Shown: positions 8,082 through 16,454, counted from the first letter of the stretch. The stretch is 64,000 nt of DNA from DASRHK01 sp035650495 (GCA_035650495.1 DASRHK010000075.1:1-64000); one strand, 5' to 3'. The notes: generated by a model from the sequence alone, not told the origin. Program-made: numbers and translations.

Positions 8082-8843
8082 TTACAGATGCAGCCCGCAC
8101 TCCGTCTTGGGTTTTCCAACCCAGCGCCCGCTGCGGCCTTCGCCCTTCACCGTGCAGTGCGTGCAGCCGATCGACTGATAGCCCTCGGCGACCAGCGGAT
8201 GGAAGGGCAGGTTGTGCTCGGCGATGTAGGCGTCGCGCTCGCCCTTGGTCACGTCGATCATCGGATTGAACTTGAGGATGCCGCGACGCTCCTCGAAGAT
8301 CTTCATGTCCGCGCGCGCGTCGGTCTGCCAGCTCATCAGGCTCGACACCCACACGTGGTAGTTCGGCTTGACCGCGTCGAGCGGCTCGACCTTGTTGATC
8401 GCGCAGCAGTAGTCTGGGTCCTTCTTGTAGGTCTCGTCCTTCTGCGTGAACTCGTGCTTCCAGTCGTCGGCCTTGAGGTCGAACACCGAGAGGCCGAAGA
8501 CCTTGGTCAGGTAGTCCTTGTACGCCAGCGTTTCCTTGAAGTGATAACCGGTGTTGATGAACGCGATCTTCTGATCGGGCCGGATATCCGAGATGATGTG
8601 CAGGAAGTACGCGGAGGTCGCCGCGAACGAAGAGGTGATCAGCACCTTCTCCGGCGCGAAGTCGCGATACAGCCGGCGCAGCCGCTCTTCGAAATGCAGC
8701 GGCGCGTAGATCCGGTTGAGCTCTTCGATGCGCTCGGCCGAAAGGCCCGCCGAGTTGCCGGTGCGCGGCGCGTCCGGCAGGGGCAGCACGTCGGCCGCAG
8801 TGGCTTCGCGCTGGAGGAACTCCGATAGCTTCATCGCTTCCAT
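8082..8843 (-). CDS. cysH: Phosphoadenosine/adenosine phosphosulfate reductase
   Basis: A 253-residue reductase that makes sulfite from activated sulfate. It carries the four Cys of the iron-sulfur (APS-type) class: Cys146-Cys147 in DPDYCCAINK and Cys227/Cys230 in IGCTHC. The catalytic Cys249 lies in the C-terminal TECGLH. The phosphate-binding loop is TSSFAATSAYFLH and the NTGYHFKET segment is typical. The central helix region (SSLMSWQTDARADMKIF) departs from the usual WxTGLRR-type motif, so substrate preference (APS or PAPS) is less sure than the cluster. No cysN/cysD/cysI is in the window. Confidence 0.88.
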   Translation of the reverse strand: MEAMKLSEFLQREATAADVLPLPDAPRTGNSAGLSAERIEELNRIYAPLHFEERLRRLYRDFAPEKVLITSSFAATSAYFLHIISDIRPDQKIAFINTGYHFKETLAYKDYLTKVFGLSVFDLKADDWKHEFTQKDETYKKDPDYCCAINKVEPLDAVKPNYHVWVSSLMSWQTDARADMKIFEERRGILKFNPMIDVTKGERDAYIAEHNLPFHPLVAEGYQSIGCTHCTVKGEGRSGRWVGKPKTECGLHL

Positions 8844-8951
8844 GGGCCGGGACTATAAGGCCTGCCCGGCGCGCCCGGACCGTCGCGACGAAAAAGATAT
8901 ATGTACAGAAACCGGTCGCGAACGCCGCCTTGCGGGCCCGGTCATACCAGC

Positions 8952-10277
8952 ATGGGCAACGGCGAAGCGATCCGCGCGATGACGCATCCGCTGCGCGAAG
9001 TGGCGCAGGATTACGACGCGCTGCTCGACTGGATCGGCGATGCGGAGGTCGTGCTGATCGGCGAGGCGTCGCACGGCACGCACGAGTTCTATCGCGAGCG
9101 CGCGGCGATCACGCGCAGGCTCATCGAGGAGAAGGGCTTCCGCGCCGTCGCCGCCGAGGCCGACTGGCCCGACGCGTGGCGCGTGAACCGGTTCGTCCAC
9201 GGCCGAGGCACGGACGTCCGCGCGAATGACGCACTGCGCGGCTTCCAGCGCTTTCCGGCGTGGATGTGGCGCAACACGGTGATGCTGGAATTCGTCGACT
9301 GGCTGCGCGCGCACAATCGCCGCGCCCAGGACGATCGATGCGCGGGTTTCTACGGCATCGATCTCTACAGCCTGCACAGCTCGATCTCGGCGGTGATCGG
9401 CTATCTCGAGCGCATCGATCCGTCGGCGGCGCGCCGCGCCCGCGATCGCTACGCCTGCTTCGATCACGTCGGCACCGACCCGCAGTCGTACGGCTATCTC
9501 GCGCACTTCAACGTGGGCCGGTCGTGCGAAGACGCCGTGGTCCGTCAGCTGACCGAGCTCCTCGAGCGATCGCAGAAATACGCCGCGCGCGACGGCGCCC
9601 ATCCGCGCGACGATTTCTTCGACGCTGCCGTGAACGCGCGCGTCGTGCGCAACGCCGAGCAGTACTACCGCGCGATGTTCCGCTCGCACGCCGAGTCGTG
9701 GAACCTGCGTGATCGGCACATGATGGAGACGCTGGTCGCGCTGAAGGGCCATCTCGAGGCAGCCGGAGACGGCCCCGCGCGTATCGTCGTGTGGGCGCAC
9801 AACTCGCATCTCGGCGACGCGCGCGCCACCGACATGTCGCGGGGCGGCGAGCTCAATCTCGGCCAGCTCGTGCGCGAGCACTTCGACGCCAGGGCGTATG
9901 CGATCGGCTTCAGCACCTACGAAGGCACGGTCACGGCTGCGCACGACTGGGGCGAAGCCGCGGAGACGATGCGCGTGCGGCCGGGACTCGCGGGAAGCTA
10001 CGAGGCGCTGTTCCACGAAGCGGGAATGCGGGGCCTCCTGCTGAACCTGCGCGAGCTCGCGGAGCACGCGCTGCTGCGCGGGCCGCGGCTGCAGCGCGCG
10101 ATCGGCGTGATCTATCGCCCGCACACCGAGCGCCTCAGCCATTACTTCGAAGCGCGGCTCAGCCAGCAGTTCGACGCGATGATCCACATCGACACGACGC
10201 GCGCGCTGCATCCGCTCGAGCACACAGCAAGAGTCGCGCCGCTCGAAGAGACCGAGACCTATCCGTCCGGCGCGTGA
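8952..10277 (+). CDS. Erythromycin esterase family hydrolase
   Basis: A 441-residue protein of the erythromycin esterase (EreA/EreB-like, succinoglycan-associated) family. Conserved blocks are GEASHGTHEFYRER, AAEADWPDAWRVNRFV, GFYGIDLYSL and VWAHNSHLGDARAT, which carry the His and Glu residues proposed for catalysis. Most chromosomal members are not antibiotic-resistance enzymes and have unknown substrates. Start uncertain: ATG 8952 is chosen over ATG 8901 because AT-rich sequence at 8890-8910 looks like promoter rather than coding DNA. The gene is divergent from cysH and stands apart from the following DJ-1 gene by 53 bases. Confidence 0.8.
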   Translation: MGNGEAIRAMTHPLREVAQDYDALLDWIGDAEVVLIGEASHGTHEFYRERAAITRRLIEEKGFRAVAAEADWPDAWRVNRFVHGRGTDVRANDALRGFQRFPAWMWRNTVMLEFVDWLRAHNRRAQDDRCAGFYGIDLYSLHSSISAVIGYLERIDPSAARRARDRYACFDHVGTDPQSYGYLAHFNVGRSCEDAVVRQLTELLERSQKYAARDGAHPRDDFFDAAVNARVVRNAEQYYRAMFRSHAESWNLRDRHMMETLVALKGHLEAAGDGPARIVVWAHNSHLGDARATDMSRGGELNLGQLVREHFDARAYAIGFSTYEGTVTAAHDWGEAAETMRVRPGLAGSYEALFHEAGMRGLLLNLRELAEHALLRGPRLQRAIGVIYRPHTERLSHYFEARLSQQFDAMIHIDTTRALHPLEHTARVAPLEETETYPSGA

Positions 10278-10330
10278 ACCTCGACGGCCCTCGCGGGTCG
10301 GAATTTTGAGGCACTCAGCAAGGAGCGGTG

Positions 10331-10894
10331 ATGAACATTCACGGACGCAGGATCGCGATCATGGCAACGCACGGCTTCGAGCAAGCCGAGCTGACGGAGC
10401 CGCTGGAGACGCTGCGCGGCGCAGGCGCGCAGGTCGACGTGATCGCGCCGGACGCTGGCGAGATCCAGGGCTTCCGGCATTTCGAGAAGGGCGACGCGGT
10501 GAAGGTCGACAAGACCCTCGCGGAGGCGATCTCCGACGATTACGACGCGATCGTCATCCCCGGCGGCGTCCACAATCCCGACGCGCTGCGCATCAATGAG
10601 AAGGCGATCGCCTTCGTGCACGGCTTCGCGAAAGCGGGCAAGACCATCGCGGCGATCTGCCACGGACCCTGGGTGCTGGTGAATGCGGGACTCGCCAAGG
10701 GACGCACGCTGACGAGCTACCAGACCATCCGCGTCGATCTGCAGAACGCCGGCGCGAAGGTCGTCGACCAGGAAGTGGTCGTCGACGGCAACTTCATTAC
10801 CAGCCGGCAGCCGAAGGACCTGCCGGCCTTCAATCGCGCGATCATCGAAAAGCTGGCCGAGCGCGCGAAGGCCGAGCCGGAGACAGTCGAATGA
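10331..10894 (+). CDS. DJ-1/PfpI family protein
   Basis: A 187-residue protein of the PfpI/YhbO group. The nucleophile Cys lies in AAICHGPW, and the conserved Glu near the N-terminus (FEQAELTEP) and the VIPGGVHNPD loop are in place. Family members act as stress-induced glyoxalase/deglycase-type or chaperone proteins; earlier ones were called intracellular proteases. AAGGAGC precedes ATG 10331. The stop overlaps the next start (ATGA), so it is translationally coupled to the acidic protein gene downstream. Confidence 0.88.
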   Translation: MNIHGRRIAIMATHGFEQAELTEPLETLRGAGAQVDVIAPDAGEIQGFRHFEKGDAVKVDKTLAEAISDDYDAIVIPGGVHNPDALRINEKAIAFVHGFAKAGKTIAAICHGPWVLVNAGLAKGRTLTSYQTIRVDLQNAGAKVVDQEVVVDGNFITSRQPKDLPAFNRAIIEKLAERAKAEPETVE

Positions 10895-11292
10895 AACGCA
10901 CGCATCTCAACGAGAAGCCCGACGGCGAGCTGCACCTGGAAGACAAGGAAGAGCGCGGACGCGCGGGCGATCGCCGCTCGCGCAAAGCCGAGCGCGAGGA
11001 ATTCCCGCCGGAGCGCGTGCGCCGCGCAGGACTCACCGCGGCCGAGACGCCGACGCCGGACCAGCCGACCGAGGACGACGCCAATCCCGAGACATTGATC
11101 GGCGAAGACAAGCCCGATCCGATCGACCAGACGCTGCGCGTGACCGACGAGGCCGACATCGGCGAAGGCTTCGGCAAGGACGAAGCCGAGCTCGCCGAAG
11201 AAGACCCGGTGGGACGCGCGCGGCCGCGGCCGGCGCCGAGCCATCGCGGTCCGGCGCGCGTGCATTCCCGCAATCGGCAGCAGCATCCGTGA
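10891..11292 (+). CDS. Highly charged, probably disordered protein
   Basis: A 133-residue protein made almost entirely of charged and polar residues with many prolines (for example PTPDQPTEDDANPETLIGEDKPDP). No fold, signal peptide or membrane segment is visible; it is likely intrinsically disordered. Its start overlaps the DJ-1 stop by four bases and its stop overlaps the next gene's GTG start by four, so three genes are coupled. Function unknown. Its position between a DJ-1 protein and a release-factor-like protein suggests a stress role, by inference only. Confidence 0.65.
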   Translation: MKRTHLNEKPDGELHLEDKEERGRAGDRRSRKAEREEFPPERVRRAGLTAAETPTPDQPTEDDANPETLIGEDKPDPIDQTLRVTDEADIGEGFGKDEAELAEEDPVGRARPRPAPSHRGPARVHSRNRQQHP

Positions 11293-11753
11293 GCGCCGCC
11301 GAATCGGTGGTCCTCGTCGCGGATTCCGCGCGCGCGCGTCTGTTCGACGCGCCGACGCCGACCGCGGCGCTGCACGAGATCGAGGACCTGTCCAATCCGG
11401 TCGCGCGTCTGCACGAGGGCGATCTGGTCGCCGATCGTGCGGGCGTCAAGCACGGCCGTTCCGCGCAGGTGCACGGCGGCTCGATGACCGCGGGAGCCGA
11501 TGCCTATGGCGGCGGCGGCATGCGCGATCATCGCGTGGAGGAATTCGCGAAGTCGGTGTGCGAGCGGTTGGCCGACACCGTGCGCCGGACCGATGCGGAG
11601 CGCGTCTACATCGTCGCGGAGCCGCAGTTCCTCGGGTTGCTGCGCGCGCGGATGGACGCGCCGTTGCGCAGGCGCGTCGCGGGCGAGATCGCCAAGTCGA
11701 TCGCCGGCAAGCCGCCCGACGAGATCCGCCGGGCGTTGCCGCCGAGGTTGTGA
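11289..11753 (+). CDS. Host-attachment / baeRF-like protein
   Basis: A 154-residue protein resembling the family once named 'protein required for attachment to host cells', since regrouped among bacterial relatives of archaeal-eukaryotic release factor 1 (baeRF). Landmarks are the opening VVLVADSARARLFDA, a Gly-rich central loop and VYIVAEPQFLGLLRARM followed by a helix-rich C-terminus. The role is untested; relatives are suggested to act in ribosome rescue or stress. It starts with GTG at 11289, overlapping the preceding stop. It converges with the CBS gene, four bases apart. Confidence 0.72.
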   Translation: MSAAESVVLVADSARARLFDAPTPTAALHEIEDLSNPVARLHEGDLVADRAGVKHGRSAQVHGGSMTAGADAYGGGGMRDHRVEEFAKSVCERLADTVRRTDAERVYIVAEPQFLGLLRARMDAPLRRRVAGEIAKSIAGKPPDEIRRALPPRL

Positions 11754-11756
11754 GGA

Positions 11757-12200
11757 TCAGCGCGTCGCCGACTGGGAGTGCTGGCCGCCGGCGCGCGAGA
11801 TGCCGGACAGCGCGTGCGTCGCGGTCTCCGCGGTCTCATCGGAGCAGGCGAGGTCGCCGAGCGCGACGATGCCGACGAGGCGCTTGTCGCGATTGAGCAC
11901 CGGCAGGCGCCGCACCTGCAGCTCCGCCATGTTGCGGGCGACGTCGTCGGTGTCCTCGTCGTCGTAGCAGTACTTCACTTCCGCGCTCATCACTTCGCGG
12001 ACGCGCGTGTCCGGTCCTTTGCCTTCCGCCACCGCGCGGATGGCGATGTCGCGATCGGTGAGCATGCCGACCAGGCGATCGTTCTCGCCCACCGGCACCA
12101 CGCCGGCATCGCATTCGCACATCATCTTCGCCGCGTCGCGGATCGTCTCGTTGGGATTGGCGACGCGCACGTCGCGCGTCATGCATTCGCTGATCTTCAT
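11757..12200 (-). CDS. CBS-domain pair protein
   Basis: A 147-residue protein consisting of two CBS motifs (about residues 5-60 and 70-125) with the characteristic VGMLTDRDIAIR and VGIVALGDLA strands. CBS pairs bind adenine nucleotides such as AMP, ATP or NAD and often sense energy state; stand-alone versions are common and poorly understood. A C-terminal tail (about residues 126-147) is polar. The gene has an excellent RpoE-like promoter upstream, which argues for envelope-stress control. Confidence 0.85.
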   Translation of the reverse strand: MKISECMTRDVRVANPNETIRDAAKMMCECDAGVVPVGENDRLVGMLTDRDIAIRAVAEGKGPDTRVREVMSAEVKYCYDDEDTDDVARNMAELQVRRLPVLNRDKRLVGIVALGDLACSDETAETATHALSGISRAGGQHSQSATR

Positions 12201-12250
12201 TCTCGAGTCTCCGTGCCTTCAAACACCGCTTTGCTGAAGCGGCACTAAGT

Positions 12251-12278
12251 TCAGAACGAAGCTGCCCGGTGAAGTTCC
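12251..12278 (-). promoter_or_regulatory. RpoE-like promoter for the CBS-domain gene
   Basis: Read on the minus strand: GGAACTT (12278-12272), exactly 16 bases, then TCTGA (12255-12251). This is a perfect match to the core E. coli RpoE consensus as I know it. Transcription would start near 12244, about 44 bases upstream of the ATG at 12200. The site lies in the 84-base gap after the transglutaminase gene stop, giving the CBS gene its own stress-inducible transcript. Whether this organism's sigma factor has the same specificity is inferred. Confidence 0.55.
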
Positions 12279-12284
12279 TGCGCG

Positions 12285-13160
12285 TCACGCGACGGTCGCG
12301 CGCACCTCGACGCTCATGCCGAGATAGTCGGCCGGCGCGCCGGTGTAGCTGCCCGACAGCGGAATCGCCTGCGAGGCGTCGCGCGCGACCGCGACGCGGA
12401 TGAGATTGCGTCCGCCGATGAGCGCGTTGGTCGGATCGAATTCGACCCAGCCCGCACCCGGCAGATAGATCTGCGCCCAGGCGTGCGTCGCGCCTTGGCC
12501 GACGACGCCGGCGCCCGCGTCGACGAGCGATTCGTCGTAGAGGTAGCCGGAGACGAAGCGCGCGGCGAGCCCGAGGCTGCGCGCGGCTTCCATGAACAGC
12601 AGCGCGAAATCGCGACAGCTCCCGCTGCGCTGCTTGAGGGTGTCGACCGGCGACTGCACGCCCATTTCTTCGCGGCGCTTGTACTCGAACTCGTGCTTCA
12701 CGGCGTGCGTCATCGCATCGAGGATCGCCAGCGTATCGGTGCCGGCATCGCCGCCGATGAAGCTCTTCGCCCATTGATCGACGTCGTGCTGCGCGTCCGG
12801 ATAGTGGCGCTCCGCCGTGCGGCCCAGGTCCGCGACTTCCTCCGCGGAATAGTTGAAGGGCAGCGAGCGCGCGTAGTCCTCGATCACCAGCTCTTCGGGC
12901 TTCGCCGGAAAGTGCTCGGCGCGGAAGCGCGACTCGAACACGAGCTCGGCGGCCGGCGCAGCGAAGCTCGCGATGCCGATCGAGTTGCCGAACACGTCGT
13001 GCAGCCAGCGCACCGTCGCGGCAGGGGTGATGCTGAGCGCGGTGTCGATCAGGCGCAGGTCGTGGCTGTCGCGCGGACGGAACATCATCCGGTGCTCGCC
13101 GAAGCTGACCGGCTTGGCATAGCGGTACGTCGTGCGGTGCTCGACCTGGAGGATGGTCAT
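12285..13160 (-). CDS. Transglutaminase-like cysteine protease
   Basis: A 291-residue protein with an N-terminal beta domain (about residues 1-90, starting MTILQVEHRTTYRYAKPV) and a transglutaminase core. The catalytic triad is visible: Cys182 in QRSGSCRDFALLF, His226 in GATHAWAQIYLP and Asp242 in WVEFDPTN. There is no signal peptide, as is usual for this bacterial group. Function is likely peptide or isopeptide cleavage, possibly in cell-wall or cyanophycin-like metabolism. The start overlaps the M14 peptidase stop by four bases (ATGA), so the two are coupled and probably act on related substrates. Confidence 0.85.
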   Translation of the reverse strand: MTILQVEHRTTYRYAKPVSFGEHRMMFRPRDSHDLRLIDTALSITPAATVRWLHDVFGNSIGIASFAAPAAELVFESRFRAEHFPAKPEELVIEDYARSLPFNYSAEEVADLGRTAERHYPDAQHDVDQWAKSFIGGDAGTDTLAILDAMTHAVKHEFEYKRREEMGVQSPVDTLKQRSGSCRDFALLFMEAARSLGLAARFVSGYLYDESLVDAGAGVVGQGATHAWAQIYLPGAGWVEFDPTNALIGGRNLIRVAVARDASQAIPLSGSYTGAPADYLGMSVEVRATVA

Positions 13161-14236
13161 TCGCGAACGAGCGGGACTTCCTGCGGGATGCTCCTCGGCT
13201 GATACCAATACGCCGTCGCCGCTTCGTTGAGCGTCGTGCGCGCAGCTTCGGATGGACGCCAGCGCTCGTGCGAGATCGCGGCGCGCACGAGGAAATCGAA
13301 GAAGGGGAGATGCCGGCGCAGCGTGCGCTCGTGGCGATGCGTCGCCGCCGGATTGAACATGCCGAGCACCGAAAAGATCTGCGCCGGGCTCTTCTTCACC
13401 CACAGCCACGAGCCCATCTCGAGCGTGAGCGGAATGAACGGCCGCGCTGCGACGCGCCGCGAGCGCTCGTAGAGGTGATCCCAGAGATCGCCGTGCGTCG
13501 TGTATTGGTGCGCCTGCGGCTCGATCACGTAGATGCTGTGGTACGGATGCGTGGTGCGGAACATCGTGCGCAGCGCGTAAATCTCCGCCAGGCATTCGAT
13601 CGGGCGGTGCGACTTCGCGTAGGGGAACCACACGCGATCGGTCAGGCCGAATCCGGAATGGCAATCGATCGACAGGCAGAACGGCGCGGGGAACAGGCGC
13701 TCTTCGACCACGCGACAGAGCGCTTGTGCTTCGGGCTGCATCGGCTCGCCTTCGTGTCCGCGATACCACGGCAAGTGGTGCGAGAGGCGATGGCCGCCGA
13801 GCAGCCAGTGCGCGTCCTCTTCGGCATCGACGGGCGCGTTGCGCATCAGGTCGACGCCGCTCGGGTTCGCGCGCGTGCGATTGCGGAAGCCGCCCGGATT
13901 GACCAGCGGCATGAACACCAGCCGCACACGCTCGAGCATCTGCGCGAGTGCGTCGTCCCATTGCAGGCGCTCGATCAGCGAGTGCAGGAACGCGAGGATC
14001 ACCTGTGCGCCGATGCGCTCGACGCCGTGGATGCCGCCGAAGAAGCCGACCACGGGAACCTCGCTCGACGCGGCGCCCAGCTCGAGGCAGTGGATCGGCA
14101 ATCGGGCATTGCCGGCGGAGATCTCGCAGACGACGTCGCTGCGCAACGCGGGCGCGCCACGCTGGATCAGCGAATGCAGGGCGTCGAGCTCGGGGAACTC
14201 ACCGTCGCTGAACGGGCGGATCGACAGTCGCTCCAT
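13157..14236 (-). CDS. M14-family zinc carboxypeptidase
   Basis: A 359-residue metallocarboxypeptidase. Zinc ligands are His70 and Glu73 in GGIHGVERIG and His193 in SIDCHSGFG. The substrate-binding NPSGVDLMRN (residues 124-133) follows NPGGFRNRTRAN, and a catalytic Glu is likely in PLTLEMGSW. There is no signal peptide, so it is probably cytosolic. Start uncertain: ATG 14236 is used; an in-frame ATG at 14293 would overlap the ribosome-binding region of the divergent cupin gene. Coupled to the transglutaminase-like gene. Confidence 0.85.
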   Translation of the reverse strand: MERLSIRPFSDGEFPELDALHSLIQRGAPALRSDVVCEISAGNARLPIHCLELGAASSEVPVVGFFGGIHGVERIGAQVILAFLHSLIERLQWDDALAQMLERVRLVFMPLVNPGGFRNRTRANPSGVDLMRNAPVDAEEDAHWLLGGHRLSHHLPWYRGHEGEPMQPEAQALCRVVEERLFPAPFCLSIDCHSGFGLTDRVWFPYAKSHRPIECLAEIYALRTMFRTTHPYHSIYVIEPQAHQYTTHGDLWDHLYERSRRVAARPFIPLTLEMGSWLWVKKSPAQIFSVLGMFNPAATHRHERTLRRHLPFFDFLVRAAISHERWRPSEAARTTLNEAATAYWYQPRSIPQEVPLVRE

Positions 14237-14297
14237 CGCCTGCAATCTTTCTCGGGGGAAGGCGATCGAAGTTTGGCACGGATCAAAGGACATTCTG

Positions 14298-14639
14298 GTG
14301 AAACACAAGACACTGCGTTTCGGGAAGGGGTTTCGGGTCAGGCCGGGCAACCGGCGCTCGCAGGCAGCGGAGATGGTGATCCCGCCCGGCGATGCCGAGG
14401 GCGACCCGAGCAATCGCCATCGCGGCGCCGATCAGTGGCTGTTCGTCGTCGAAGGAAAGGGCAGGGCGCTGGTCAACGGCAAGGCGCGAGCGATCAGGGC
14501 CGGCAGCCTGCTGCTGATCGAGGCCGGCGATCGTCATGAGATCAAGAACACCGGGCGCGGCCTTCTGAAGACGCTGAACATCTACGTGCCGCCGGCCTAC
14601 GACGCGTCGGGCGACGAGCTGCCGCGCGGGCGAAAGTAG
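14298..14639 (+). CDS. Cupin-domain protein
   Basis: A 113-residue single-domain cupin. The two cupin motifs are recognisable: HRGADQWLFVVEGKGRALVNG and AGSLLLIEAGDRHEIKNTG. The metal-ligand pattern (His in HRGADQW and His in DRHEI) is reduced compared with the canonical set, so catalytic capacity is uncertain. A GTG start at 14298 is chosen because AAAGGA lies eight bases upstream; longer in-frame readings run back through the divergent peptidase gene. Function unknown; similar stand-alone cupins bind small metabolites. Confidence 0.75.
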   Translation: MKHKTLRFGKGFRVRPGNRRSQAAEMVIPPGDAEGDPSNRHRGADQWLFVVEGKGRALVNGKARAIRAGSLLLIEAGDRHEIKNTGRGLLKTLNIYVPPAYDASGDELPRGRK

Positions 14640-14691
14640 CGCCCGGTGTGCGCGCCGACTAGATTTTTTTGACCGGCGTCACGAAAACCCG

Positions 14692-14720
14692 CTGACAAGC
14701 GACGCGCCCGACGCTACAGT
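14692..14720 (+). promoter_or_regulatory. Sigma-70-type promoter candidate
   Basis: CTGACA (14692-14697), exactly 17 bases, then TACAGT (14715-14720). It matches TTGACA/TATAAT at five and four of six positions. It would start transcription near 14727 and serve the small membrane protein gene beginning at 14767. Confidence 0.4.
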
Positions 14721-14766
14721 GCGGCAGCGGCGGGATGATTCGCCGTGTCCGGGGGTTTCGAGAGTC

Positions 14767-15021
14767 ATGAAGTTCAGTTATGCCGTGCTGCGCTCGGAAT
14801 GGAAGAGCGCCAGCCAATCGATGCGCTACTTCCTCGCTTCGCACGTCGTCGCCAACCTGATGATGTCGCTCCTGTCGATCGCCAGCGTGATTGCCGGCGC
14901 CCTCGGCAGCCCGCAGCGGCAAGTGCTGTTGCTCGTCGTCGCCACCCTCTGCGGCGGCCAGGCGCTGCTCGCATGGCGGGTGCTCCAGAAGCGCTTCAAC
15001 TTCCGCTACTCGCTCTGGTAG
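14767..15021 (+). CDS. Small two-helix membrane protein
   Basis: An 84-residue protein with two hydrophobic segments, about residues 22-47 and 52-70, and a positively charged C-terminus (LQKRFNFRYSLW). No family is recognised. The ATG at 14767 lacks a strong Shine-Dalgarno, although GGGGG lies 14-19 bases upstream. Codon use matches its neighbours and a candidate promoter and terminator bracket it, which supports a real single-gene unit. Function unknown. Confidence 0.6.
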   Translation: MKFSYAVLRSEWKSASQSMRYFLASHVVANLMMSLLSIASVIAGALGSPQRQVLLLVVATLCGGQALLAWRVLQKRFNFRYSLW

Positions 15022-15030
15022 ATCGCCCGG

Positions 15031-15056
15031 CGGGCGTCTGCACCCTGCGACGCCCG
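15031..15056 (+). terminator. Terminator-like hairpin
   Basis: CGGGCGTC (15031-15038) pairs perfectly with GACGCCCG (15049-15056) around a ten-base loop, ten bases after the preceding stop. A short TTTT follows at 15063-15066, offset by six bases, so termination strength is uncertain. Confidence 0.45.
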
Positions 15057-15200
15057 TAAAGGTTTTGTTGTAAGAAACGAAACCGTTGGTGAAACGCGCG
15101 GGTCCATAGCTTGCGCGAACGCTCGGCGTCCGCGTGATTCAACCATTGTGGGTTCCACCGCCGCGAGCGCTGCTCCCGGCCAACGAGGAGTGCTGTCCGC

Positions 15201-16436
15201 ATGAATCGACTCACCTTGCAGGGAACGCTGATCCTGTTGACGCTCGCGCTTGGCGCCTGCGTCAACGCGAACGGAAACAACAACGGATCGGGCGGCACCG
15301 GCGGCAGCAATGCACCGCCGCGCGCTGCGATCGTCTCGATGCACGCCGATCCGGCGACGGTGTCGCCGGGCGGCACCAGCACGCTGTCATGGACCACGAC
15401 CGACGCGACATCCTGCGTCGCGTCGGATGCATGGAGCGGCACCAAGGCGACCAATGGCTCGGAGACGGTGACGCTGCCGAGCAATCCCGGCTCGTACACC
15501 TACACGCTGTCGTGCAGCGGACCCGGCGGCAGCAATACGCCGAGCTCGGTGACCATTACGGTCGGCACCGACGGCGCTGCCACCGTCGTGAGCTTCCGCG
15601 CCGATCCTGCGACCGTTCAGCCCGGCGGCAGCAGCACGCTGTCGTGGACGACGCAGAATGCATCGTCGTGCACGGCGTCTGACAACTGGAGCGGCACCAA
15701 GAGCACGTCGGGCAGCGAATCGGTCACGCCGCCCTCGACGCCGAACTCCTACCTCTACACGCTGACGTGTACCGGTCCGGGCGGCCAGAACGCTGCGAGC
15801 TCGATCACAGTGACCGTCGCAGGACCTGCCAACACCGGCGGCGGTGGCGGAGGTGGCGGCGGCGGTGGGACCGGCGGCGACATCTCCGGCTGGAATTGCA
15901 CCGATCGCCATCACGGCACGGGCACCGGCGAAGCGACCGGAACGCTCTGCGAGATCGTCGGGCTCGTGTCCGCCTGCCAGGTCGTCGATCCGCAGAATGC
16001 GGCCGACGGCGACGAGAACACGTTTGCGGAAGTCGACTTCCCGATCGCGGCGCTCGGTCCGCTCGTCGTCGATGCGCTGGGACTGAACGGCACGGCGAGC
16101 GTGCACGTCGATCTCGGCGACACGATCCCCGCTGGACAGGTCGCGGCGTTCGACGTCGAGCTGCCCGGCGGCACGGTCGAGCTCGACGTCCTTCAGGACG
16201 CGACGCTGACGACGTTCGCCGGTGGCGAGCAACAGGAGCAGGCCACAGTGGATCCGGGCACCGGTCTCGATCTGCTCGAGCTCCTGGGCGGTCGCGGGCG
16301 CGGGCTGATCGGCTTCCAGAACACCAAGGCCTACGACGCGATCCAGATCGATTTCAGCGCAACGCTGGCTGCCGCCGACGTGCTCGGCGTCACCGCGAAC
16401 GTCTACGACGCCTGCACCAACGCGCAGGCGCCCTGA
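15201..16436 (+). CDS. Lipoprotein with two Ig-like repeats and a poly-Gly linker
   Basis: A 411-residue envelope protein. The N-terminus is a lipoprotein signal ending LALGAC. Two tandem repeats of about 80 residues follow (about 44-122 and 128-206), each with ADPATVxPGGxSTLSW, a Cys pair and SWSGTK-type core, typical of bacterial Ig-like surface domains. A run of about eleven glycines (from about residue 213) joins them to a C-terminal domain of about 190 residues that is acidic and beta-rich with no family recognised. The Shine-Dalgarno GAGGAG lies ten bases before the ATG. It ends in a strong terminator. Probably a surface or periplasmic binding protein; ligand unknown. Confidence 0.75.
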   Translation: MNRLTLQGTLILLTLALGACVNANGNNNGSGGTGGSNAPPRAAIVSMHADPATVSPGGTSTLSWTTTDATSCVASDAWSGTKATNGSETVTLPSNPGSYTYTLSCSGPGGSNTPSSVTITVGTDGAATVVSFRADPATVQPGGSSTLSWTTQNASSCTASDNWSGTKSTSGSESVTPPSTPNSYLYTLTCTGPGGQNAASSITVTVAGPANTGGGGGGGGGGGTGGDISGWNCTDRHHGTGTGEATGTLCEIVGLVSACQVVDPQNAADGDENTFAEVDFPIAALGPLVVDALGLNGTASVHVDLGDTIPAGQVAAFDVELPGGTVELDVLQDATLTTFAGGEQQEQATVDPGTGLDLLELLGGRGRGLIGFQNTKAYDAIQIDFSATLAAADVLGVTANVYDACTNAQAP

Positions 16437-16454
16437 GGACGCGGTGAGAGGGAA

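Noticed and set aside
8952..10277. Macrolide resistance gene
   Set aside because: The protein belongs to the broad erythromycin esterase family, but most chromosomal members do not act on macrolides, and nothing mobile or resistance-linked surrounds it.
12226..12242. Small hairpin CCGCTT-N5-AAGCGG upstream of the CBS gene
   Set aside because: Only six pairs and no T-tract on either strand; it falls just after the predicted transcription start and could be leader structure, but support is too weak to call.
14627..14670. Hairpin CGGGCG-N7-CGCCCG with a later run of seven T
   Set aside because: The stem overlaps the cupin stop codon and the T-run is nearly 20 bases downstream, so it does not meet the usual intrinsic terminator form.
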